Below are positions 57,152 to 64,000 of a DNA stretch of 64,000 nt, piece by piece. Position numbers and translations under genes: made by a program. The stretch is from SKGN01 sp050948865. GTDB lineage: Bacteria > Bacillota_I > Bacilli_A > RF39 > UBA660. Below the pieces are notes generated by a model. That model was not told where the DNA came from. It made no database searches and was given only the letters and a program-made list of their open reading frames with translations. Each line of letters begins with the position of its first letter. Positions within the stretch are counted from its first letter, which is position 1. The stretch is from NCBI GenBank assembly GCA_050948865.1, contig JBMNEQ010000002.1:202402-266401 (forward strand). Direction: 5' to 3'.

Positions 57152-57955
57152 TTATTTTTTTAAAATTTTCATTTTTATTAATTTTTTTTCTTCCTCTTCA
57201 TTTAAATGATTAATTATAAAATAGTCACTTAATTTTGGCCAAATATTATTTATTTCTTCATAAATAGAATTAATAGTTTGTTTTTCTTCATTTAAATAAC
57301 TAAATATTTTATAAATATTACTATTTCTAATAGAACTAACACTTAAAGGAAGACTATTATTAAAATCATATATTTCTTTAGTGATAGTAGTTTTATAATT
57401 GTTTGGTAAAAGAACTTTTTGCTTTAAAGTAATTTTTTCTTTCCTTTTTAAAAGATAATCTTGATTAATTTTTATTTTATTTATATATTCATGAAAATAG
57501 TAATTATTTTTCATATTTAATAAAATAAAATTACTAAATAATTGTAAATTTCTTTTTTCAATTTGGAAAAGTTTTAATTCATCTTGTTTTTTTATTATTT
57601 CATAATGAATATCTTTATTTTCTAATTTTACTTTATAAAAATCTTGATCTTTTTCTGAAGAAGTAAAGTAATATCTTTTTTGATCTTTATAAATATATCC
57701 CCCTCTACTTATTTCTTTTATTTCATTTTCTTTAGTATAAATAGTTCCTTTTCGATTATGAAGATAATAAGATGATTTTAATAACCAGTCATTATTTTTA
57801 TTAGGTAAAAAAACAATTTTCCCGACCTTTTTATTATCTTGATTAAATAAGAAAAATGGAGGCTTTAAATTATTTATATTTTGAGGATAAATATCTAGTA
57901 AAGATAATAATTTTAATTCCTTTTCTATTAAGTTTTTAATTTGCTCTAATTCCAT
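57152..57955 (-). CDS. Hypothetical lysine-rich protein
   Basis: 267 residues, soluble, very rich in Lys, Asn, Ile and Tyr, with no domain I recognise. The middle reads KRYYFTSSEKDQDFYKVKLEN, and the C-terminus is helical. The start ATG 57955 lacks a strong ribosome site. It is transcribed just ahead of the hisS T-box. Function unknown. Confidence 0.6.
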   Translation of the reverse strand: MELEQIKNLIEKELKLLSLLDIYPQNINNLKPPFFLFNQDNKKVGKIVFLPNKNNDWLLKSSYYLHNRKGTIYTKENEIKEISRGGYIYKDQKRYYFTSSEKDQDFYKVKLENKDIHYEIIKKQDELKLFQIEKRNLQLFSNFILLNMKNNYYFHEYINKIKINQDYLLKRKEKITLKQKVLLPNNYKTTITKEIYDFNNSLPLSVSSIRNSNIYKIFSYLNEEKQTINSIYEEINNIWPKLSDYFIINHLNEEEEKKLIKMKILKK

Positions 57956-58022
57956 TTTAATCCTTTGGTAATTTATAAATTACATTTACATTATAAAATA
58001 AATTTAATTAGAAGTCAAAAAC

Positions 58023-59075
58023 TTATTTTTTTTCTTTATCAAATTTAGCATAAAGATCTGATTTATAATATTTAAAAGCACTTAAAATTATAATAGTAAT
58101 AGGAATAGCGATGATAATACCAAAAACTCCTGCAATAACTCCCATAATAAAGACAGCGAGGATAACTAACAAAGGAGGTATTTTATTAGTCGTTCCAAAG
58201 ATTTTAGGAGAAATGATATAACTATCGATTAAAGTTAAAGTAAAGACTGCTCCTAAAGTTAAGAAAAATAAATCTACAGAAACAACAAGAGCAGTTATTA
58301 AAGCAATAATATTAGTCGCGATTGCTCCTAAGTAAGGAATAAAAGTAGTTATTGAAGCTAAAAAGGCTATTAAAAGAAAATGGGGATGACCAATGGCATA
58401 GTAAACTAAATTGTATTCAAAAAATTGCCAAGTTAAAAGTTTAGTTAAACCGATTAAATAAAAACGCATTTCTTGATCTAATATTTTTAAGTAAGCAAAA
58501 GTTTTGGGATTTCTTTTTTCTAGATGTTCTTTGATTTTTCCTCTTATTTTATCCATATCAATTAATAAATAAGCAGAAACAAAGATAATAACTAATATAG
58601 AAGTAAATAAGATAAATGATTTATTAATAAAACTAATGGCTCCATAAGAAACATATTCACTCATTATTTTGATTAAACTATTTAAAGTATCATTTAAAGA
58701 ATTATGTAAAACACCTAAATTTAAATTATAGACATTAGATAGATGATTAATAAAACTTAATAAAGAATTTAATAAGCTAATTATTTGGGTATATAATAAT
58801 GGAAATATAATATAAAAAACAAAGAGAATTAAGCCAAAGAAGGCAAAAATTATTAAAGAGAAGGCCAAAGGCTTAGGTATTCCTTTTTGTTCTAATTTGC
58901 GCAATAAAGGATATAATGCATGGGCAATAGCAAAGGCAATAAAAAGGGGAATTAAAATTCTAATGATTTTATAATAGATCATTAACCAAAAGTTACTAGT
59001 GAAATAGATAATTGCAATAATTAAAGCAATTAAAGTTAAATTTACTAATTTATAATCTAGTTTATTTTTTAGCAT
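58023..59075 (-). CDS. AI-2E family transporter (PerM-like)
   Basis: 350 residues with eight or so helices. Motifs: FAIAHALYPLLRKLEQKGIPKPLA, then LLIDMDKIRGKIKEHL, and the end GAIATNIIALITALVV, GVIAGVFGIIIAIPITIII, all of the AI-2E/PerM family. Members export small molecules or ions; substrate unknown. ATG 59075 follows AAAGAGGTG, 13 bp after dtd, suggesting an operon. Confidence 0.88.
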   Translation of the reverse strand: MLKNKLDYKLVNLTLIALIIAIIYFTSNFWLMIYYKIIRILIPLFIAFAIAHALYPLLRKLEQKGIPKPLAFSLIIFAFFGLILFVFYIIFPLLYTQIISLLNSLLSFINHLSNVYNLNLGVLHNSLNDTLNSLIKIMSEYVSYGAISFINKSFILFTSILVIIFVSAYLLIDMDKIRGKIKEHLEKRNPKTFAYLKILDQEMRFYLIGLTKLLTWQFFEYNLVYYAIGHPHFLLIAFLASITTFIPYLGAIATNIIALITALVVSVDLFFLTLGAVFTLTLIDSYIISPKIFGTTNKIPPLLVILAVFIMGVIAGVFGIIIAIPITIIILSAFKYYKSDLYAKFDKEKK

Positions 59076-59088
59076 GCTATCACCTCTT

Positions 59089-59526
59089 TTATATTTCTAT
59101 AATTATTGTTACTGGACCATCATTTATTAAGGAAACTTCCATATTTTCTCCAAATATTCCAGTTTGGACATTAATATTTTTCTTTAATAATAATTGATTA
59201 AAAGTTTTATATAACTTTTCTGCTTCTATATAATGAAGGGAATTTATATAACTTGGTCTTCTTCCTTTTTTAGTATCAGCATATAAAGTAAATTGAGAAA
59301 TAGATAAAATAGATCCTTTTACATCTAGTAAAGAAAGATTCATTAATTTTTTATCATCATCAAAAATACGAAGATTAATAATCTTATCGATCATTTTTTC
59401 TATTATTTCTTCATTATCATGTTCTGTAAACCCTACTAAAATAACTAGTCCTTCTTCTATTTGACCAATTACTTTTTCTTTTACTTTAACTGTTGCTTTT
59501 TTTGTTCTTTGTAAAACTACTTTCAT
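59089..59526 (-). CDS. dtd: D-aminoacyl-tRNA deacylase
   Basis: 145 residues, full length. Conserved SQFTLYADTKKGRRPSY and C-terminal NDGPVTIIIE with the Gly-cis-Pro motif. It removes D-amino acids (and Gly) from mischarged tRNA. Its ATG overlaps the rel stop (TAATG), as in many Firmicutes where rel-dtd are adjacent. Confidence 0.95.
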   Translation of the reverse strand: MKVVLQRTKKATVKVKEKVIGQIEEGLVILVGFTEHDNEEIIEKMIDKIINLRIFDDDKKLMNLSLLDVKGSILSISQFTLYADTKKGRRPSYINSLHYIEAEKLYKTFNQLLLKKNINVQTGIFGENMEVSLINDGPVTIIIEI

Positions 59527-61682
59527 TATTTAATCACCCTTTTTGCTTTATGAACATTGGGAATTGTTAAAACATCCCAAAGAAATCTTTTTAAAAGATC
59601 TTTATCTTCAACCATTATTTTTAGATCATAGATTACTAAACCATTAGAATTAATAACTTCAACACTTTTAACATTAATCTTATGATTAGAAGTTTTTGAA
59701 AATAAATCTAAAAGAAAATTATCTCTACTTTCAGTTTCTATAACAATATTTGTTAACCATTTTTTTGTCGCTTGTTGATTCCAAGAAACTTCAATAAGTC
59801 TTTCTTCTTTATTAGTAATATTATGGCATTCTATTCGGTGAACAGTAATCCCTTGACCTTTAGTAATATAACCTAAAATTTTATCCCCTTTTACTGGTCC
59901 ACAGCAGTTAGCTAAAGTAATTTTAATTTCATCAATTCCTTCCACTAAAATATCATTTTTAATCGTTATATTCTCTTCAGTTGTCTTTAACATTTTATTT
60001 AATAACTCTTTTTCTTTAGCTTTTGTTTCTTTAGTAATAATATTTAAAACATGATTAGGAGTAAAATTAGAAGATCCAATATTATGATAGATATCATTAA
60101 TATTATCGACTGCTAAAGTTTTAAAGATTAGATCCATGTTTTCATTAGTAAAAAGTTCACTAAATACTAATTTTCTTTTTCTTAATTCCTTATTTAGTAA
60201 CTCTTCTCCTTTTTCTATTAAATCATCTTTATCAATTCTACGAAAATAGTTCTTTATTTTATTTTTCGCTTGGGCTGTTTTGGCAATGTAAACCCATTCT
60301 CGGCTTGGTCCTTTAGAATTTTTATTAATATTAATTTTAACAATTTCTCCATCTTGTAATTCATAATCCAAAGGAACAATATTATCATTAACGATTGCTC
60401 CTACCATTTTTTCTCCTATTTCACTATGAACTCGGTAAGCAAAATCAATGGGAGTGCTTCCAATAGGTAGTTCAATAACATCTCCTTTTGGTGTAAAAAC
60501 ATAGATATTATCTTTTAATATTTCACTTTCTACGTTTTTTATAAATTCTTCAGGATTATGTTCTTCATTATTTAAATCAATTAAAGAACGAAACATTGCT
60601 AATTTTTTTTCCATGACATTTTTAAGTTGAGGACTACTTTCTTTATATGACCAATGAGAGGCAAGACCATATTCAGCTATTTTATCCATTTCATAGGTTC
60701 TAATTTGGATCTCAAATAAATGTCCATCAATTCCAAATACTGTAGTATGAAGAGATTGATACATATTTTCTTTAGGCATAGCTACATAATCTTTAAAACG
60801 TTTTGGGACTGGTTTAAATTTAGAATGAATTAAACCTAAAGTTAAATAACAATTTTGTTCAGTTTCAACATAAACCCGAAGAGCTAAAATATCATATATT
60901 TCTTTAAATTTACGTCCAGTTTGCATTTTTTGATAAATACTATAAACACTCTTAGAACGCCCTTTAATTTCATGTTTAATATTATTGTTATTTAATATTT
61001 CCATTATTTTAAACTTCATTTCTTTAATAGCATGTTCTCTTTCAGCTTTTGTATTATTTAGATTTCCTAGAATATCTAAATAAATATCTGGTTTATAATA
61101 TTTTAATGATAAATCTTCTAATTCACTTTTAATATTATAAATACCTAAACGATGAGCAATAGGAGCTAAAATTTCTAAAGTTTCTTTGGCTTTTTCTTTT
61201 TGTTTATTATCTGGAATAGCCCATAAAGTACGCATATTATGTAAGCGATCTCCTAGTTTAATAAAAATAATTCGCACATCTTCACATAAACCAACAAGAA
61301 TTTTACTATAATAAGCAATTGTCCATTCATTTTCTGCTGAAAAGGATAAACGATTTATTTTAGTAATACTATCAATTAAGTTCCCTATTTCTTCTCCAAA
61401 GTTTTTTTTAACTTCTTCTAAACTTGTTTGACCTTCATCGATTATTTCATGTAATAAAGCAGTAACAATAGTCATATAATCAGCTGTTAAATCAGTTAAA
61501 ATATAAGCCACATTAAGAGGATGGGTAATAAAATCATTACCATCTAATCTTTTTTTTCCATAATGTTTTAAAGCAGCATAATCATAAGCTTTTTTAATTA
61601 TTTTTAATTCATCTTCTTGATGAATATAAGTTTTTACTTTAGTTAATAAATCAGTAAAATTTATTTGTTTTTCTTTTGTCAT
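59526..61682 (-). CDS. rel: Rel/SpoT-type (p)ppGpp synthetase/hydrolase with an altered HD motif
   Basis: 718 residues: hydrolase domain (1-185), synthetase (about 215-345), TGS (about 375-440), and C-terminal ACT. The synthetase has RFKDYVAMPKENMYQSLHTTV with the RxKD loop of bifunctional enzymes. The hydrolase metal motif, normally HDxxED, reads H78-E-I-I-D-E83, swapping Asp and Glu at both acidic positions; H54 and the later GDRLHNMRT are intact. Hydrolase activity is therefore uncertain. The ATG follows AAGGTGG. Confidence 0.93.
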   Translation of the reverse strand: MTKEKQINFTDLLTKVKTYIHQEDELKIIKKAYDYAALKHYGKKRLDGNDFITHPLNVAYILTDLTADYMTIVTALLHEIIDEGQTSLEEVKKNFGEEIGNLIDSITKINRLSFSAENEWTIAYYSKILVGLCEDVRIIFIKLGDRLHNMRTLWAIPDNKQKEKAKETLEILAPIAHRLGIYNIKSELEDLSLKYYKPDIYLDILGNLNNTKAEREHAIKEMKFKIMEILNNNNIKHEIKGRSKSVYSIYQKMQTGRKFKEIYDILALRVYVETEQNCYLTLGLIHSKFKPVPKRFKDYVAMPKENMYQSLHTTVFGIDGHLFEIQIRTYEMDKIAEYGLASHWSYKESSPQLKNVMEKKLAMFRSLIDLNNEEHNPEEFIKNVESEILKDNIYVFTPKGDVIELPIGSTPIDFAYRVHSEIGEKMVGAIVNDNIVPLDYELQDGEIVKININKNSKGPSREWVYIAKTAQAKNKIKNYFRRIDKDDLIEKGEELLNKELRKRKLVFSELFTNENMDLIFKTLAVDNINDIYHNIGSSNFTPNHVLNIITKETKAKEKELLNKMLKTTEENITIKNDILVEGIDEIKITLANCCGPVKGDKILGYITKGQGITVHRIECHNITNKEERLIEVSWNQQATKKWLTNIVIETESRDNFLLDLFSKTSNHKINVKSVEVINSNGLVIYDLKIMVEDKDLLKRFLWDVLTIPNVHKAKRVIK

Positions 61683-61695
61683 TTAGATTCCACCT

Positions 61696-63933
61696 TTATT
61701 TATTAATTCCTTTTACCTCAATTTCATCTAATTCATTTTTATCAATATATTTTTCAAACTTTAGACCAATTCCCTTTTTTTCTAATTGATACCAAATAAT
61801 ACTCGCTAAAAATAAAGAAGAATAAGTTCCTACTGTTAAACCAATTAAAATCGCTAAATTAAAATTAATAATTTCAAAAGTTCCTAAAAAGATTAAACAA
61901 ATAACTGGTAATAAAGTTGTGATAGAGGTATATAAAGTTCTAACTAAATTCTCATTTAAACTTTTATTAATTATTTCTTTTAATTCTTCTTCTTTATTCT
62001 TGTTTTTTATATTCTTTTTAGGTTGTTTCTTTAAATTTTCTCTTATTCGATCAAAAATAACTACCGTATCATTAATCGAATAACCAATAATAGTTAATAA
62101 AGCAGCGATTAAAATAACGGCTATTTCTAATTTAAAAATTATAAAAATAGCTAGAACCATTAAAACATCATGAAATAAAGGAACTAAAGAAGCAATAGCA
62201 TAACTAAGTTTAAAGCGAATTGAAACATATAAAATTATTCCGATGGCCGCAATTAAAACAGCTGTTAAAGCATTTAAAGTTAATTCTTTACGCACTATAT
62301 TAGAAACAACTCCAACTTCACTTTCAGCTTGATATTTATCTTTAAAGTATTTATTAATTTTTGCTATTTCTTTTTTCTTTAATGTTTCATCTAATTTTAA
62401 ATAAACTGTTTTTTCATCAATATTTTCAATCTTATTATATTGATAACCTAAATATTTTATATCTTTAATAATATTTTTATCTTTTAATTTTTCTTTACTA
62501 GTTAAAGTAATATAACTTCCCCCTTTAAAGTCAACACTTAAATTAAATCCATTGGTAAAAAACATAATACTTCCAATTGTTAAAACAAGAATGGATAAAG
62601 TAATCCATATTTTAGCTTGTTTAAAAAAGTTAATATCTCTTAAGCGAGGTTTTTTATTAGATAACCCAATAAATAAATTGTTTTTATTTTCAAAAATCTT
62701 AGTTTTTACTATATTATAGATTAAGAATTTAATTAAGAAAAACATAACAACAATGGTTACAAGAATATTAATAATAAGCATAGTAGCGAATCCTTTAACA
62801 CTACTTTCTCCTAGAATAAACATTATTAAAGCAACAATCAAAGTGGTAATATTAGCGTCAATTATTGAAGAAAATGATTTTTTATAACCATCAAGGCAAG
62901 CTTGTAATTGTTTAGTTCCATCTTTTAATTCTTCTTTAATTCGTTCAAAACTAATAACACATGCATCAACTGCCATTCCAATTCCTAAAATTAAAGAAGC
63001 AATTCCAGGTAGGGTTAAAACTCCTCCTATCGTCCAAAAGATTAGAAAGACAATGAAAGTATAAGTAATGATCCCAATGCCCGCTAAGAAGCCAGCAAAG
63101 CGGTATATCAAGATAAAAAATAAAAAGATTAAAGCAATACCAAGACTACCCGCTATTAAAGTTTTATTTAAAGCATTTTTTCCAAATAAAGAACCAACAC
63201 TATGGGAAGAAATTTCTTTTAATTTAGTAGGAATAGATCCAGAATTAATTAAATTAACTAAATTAGTAGCTTCTTCTTTAGTAAAGTTTCCTTGAATAAT
63301 GACATTACCAGTAAAAGCCTGTTCCACACTAGCGGCTGATAAACACTTTGAAGAAGTAAGAGAACCACAATTATTTTGTTCTTGAGAATAACTATCAACA
63401 CCCTCTTCAAAATCTAACCAAATAATAATTCTATTATCTTCTTCATCTTTTATTTTATTAGTTACTTCATAAAATTTATCATTATCAGCTATTTGAAGAC
63501 CAACAGCTGGTTTTCCATAACTATCTCGATCTAATCTTGCTCCCCCACTACTTAAGATTTTACTAGTCATTAATAAGTTATCTTTAGAATCACGAAAAGA
63601 TAAACTAGCTGGTTTACTTAAAATTTCCCTTGCTTTTTCTTCGTTAGTTATCCCTGCTAATTGAATTCTTAAACGATTATTTCCTTCAATTATAATTTCA
63701 GGTTCATTAACCCCTAAAACATCAATTCTTCTTAAAATAGTTTTATAAGTATTAATTAACATTTCTCTAGTTAATTTATTCCCCTCAAGAGGTTTAGCTT
63801 CATATAAGACTTCAAATCCTCCTTGTAAGTCTAATCCATAATTTAGTCTATTAAATAATGGTTTAAATAAAGAAATAATTAAAATTATGAATATAATTAA
63901 TAAACTAAAATATTTAAAAAAATCTTTTTTCAT
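61696..63933 (-). CDS. secDF: Fused protein-export membrane protein SecDF
   Basis: 745 residues, SecD and SecF joined as in many Firmicutes. The SecD half has YGLDLQGGFEVLYE, periplasmic P1, and GIGMAVDACVISFERIKEEL; the SecF half has SVDFKGGSYITL and GYSINDTVVIFDRIREN. Twelve membrane helices in total. It uses proton motive force to pull exported chains after SecA-SecYEG. The start ATG 63933 follows AGGAAGTG. Confidence 0.95.
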   Translation of the reverse strand: MKKDFFKYFSLLIIFIILIISLFKPLFNRLNYGLDLQGGFEVLYEAKPLEGNKLTREMLINTYKTILRRIDVLGVNEPEIIIEGNNRLRIQLAGITNEEKAREILSKPASLSFRDSKDNLLMTSKILSSGGARLDRDSYGKPAVGLQIADNDKFYEVTNKIKDEEDNRIIIWLDFEEGVDSYSQEQNNCGSLTSSKCLSAASVEQAFTGNVIIQGNFTKEEATNLVNLINSGSIPTKLKEISSHSVGSLFGKNALNKTLIAGSLGIALIFLFFILIYRFAGFLAGIGIITYTFIVFLIFWTIGGVLTLPGIASLILGIGMAVDACVISFERIKEELKDGTKQLQACLDGYKKSFSSIIDANITTLIVALIMFILGESSVKGFATMLIINILVTIVVMFFLIKFLIYNIVKTKIFENKNNLFIGLSNKKPRLRDINFFKQAKIWITLSILVLTIGSIMFFTNGFNLSVDFKGGSYITLTSKEKLKDKNIIKDIKYLGYQYNKIENIDEKTVYLKLDETLKKKEIAKINKYFKDKYQAESEVGVVSNIVRKELTLNALTAVLIAAIGIILYVSIRFKLSYAIASLVPLFHDVLMVLAIFIIFKLEIAVILIAALLTIIGYSINDTVVIFDRIRENLKKQPKKNIKNKNKEEELKEIINKSLNENLVRTLYTSITTLLPVICLIFLGTFEIINFNLAILIGLTVGTYSSLFLASIIWYQLEKKGIGLKFEKYIDKNELDEIEVKGINK

Positions 63934-63949
63934 TTGGCACTTCCTTTTC

Positions 63950-64000
63950 TTAGAAATCTTCTAAATTAAGATTTCTTTTCATCTCTTTCATTTTTATTTT
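63950..64000 (-). CDS. C-terminal fragment of a gene cut by the right edge
   Basis: From the edge the minus strand is open to TAA at 63952-63950 and encodes ...IKMKEMKRNLNLEDF. It ends 16 bp before secDF and probably belongs to the same operon. Too little is present to identify it. Confidence 0.35.
   Translation of the reverse strand, partial: KIKMKEMKRNLNLEDF

Overview
The window is strongly AT-rich DNA from a spore-lineage member of the Bacillota. TGA is used as a stop codon (it ends the penicillin-binding protein, cdd, era and the M20 peptidase), so this is not a genetic-code-4 mollicute. It carries a peptidoglycan and division toolkit (class B PBP, MurE, SepF, DivIVA) and many endospore genes (spoIIIAH, gerE, gerM, yqfC, yqfD, ylbJ, spoIVB, spoIIM). 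The low G+C, compact spacing, single-chain GlyRS, archaeal-type AspRS and thinned spore loci suggest a reduced-genome Bacilli-side lineage. No rRNA gene or marker tree is available here, so the exact order stays open.

Layout, left to right. Positions 1-830 hold a broken transposase end and a decayed pilin copy next to an intact pilin-like gene (834-1211). Positions 1272-7586 hold nfo, a DUF2624 gene, a PBP, rpmG, efp and the spore genes spoIIIAH, gerE and gerM. A tRNA-Arg gene (7627-7703) precedes a likely bacteriocin locus: two membrane proteins, a C39-peptidase ABC exporter and two tiny double-glycine peptides that share one leader (11053-11373). Then come rpsU and murE, followed by the conserved yqfC-yqfD-(vanZ)-ybeY-dgkA-cdd-era-yqzL-recO block.

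Positions 18290-23060 are rich in RNA-based control. There are three tRNA-sensing T-box leaders. One, probably valine-type, is not followed by a synthetase gene; downstream of it lie a 12-codon ORF with four arginine codons and a set of mutually exclusive hairpins, ahead of an M20 peptidase and an acetyltransferase. A second, the glycine T-box upstream of glyS, has an extremely short Stem I. The third precedes ileS. Next come sepF, divIVA, ileS, a PilB/GspE-like ATPase, two more pseudopilins, ylbJ, a YlbL/SepM-like protease, mutS, nusB, xseAB, spoIVB, spoIIM, mnmA, and envelope or metabolic genes as far as rarA (46341).

From 46346 almost everything is on the minus strand. A single-ring Clp-like AAA+ ATPase has its own promoter and a structured leader or small RNA. 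Its ATPase-less paralogue lies just upstream, and the two are now separated by a 2038-bp IS30-type element flanked by a 16-bp duplication that contains an inverted repeat. Further upstream are a TtcA-like enzyme, glmS with a glmS ribozyme, aspS-hisS under a T-box that reads as aspartate-specific, dtd, a bifunctional-type rel gene with an unusual hydrolase motif, and a fused secDF at the right edge.

The strongest leads are the leader-peptide attenuator behind the T-box (18290-18700), the minimal glycine T-box (20317-20442), the twin-peptide export locus (8996-11373), the terminator-targeting IS30 element (48041-50110) and the AAA+/ATPase-less pair with its RNA.
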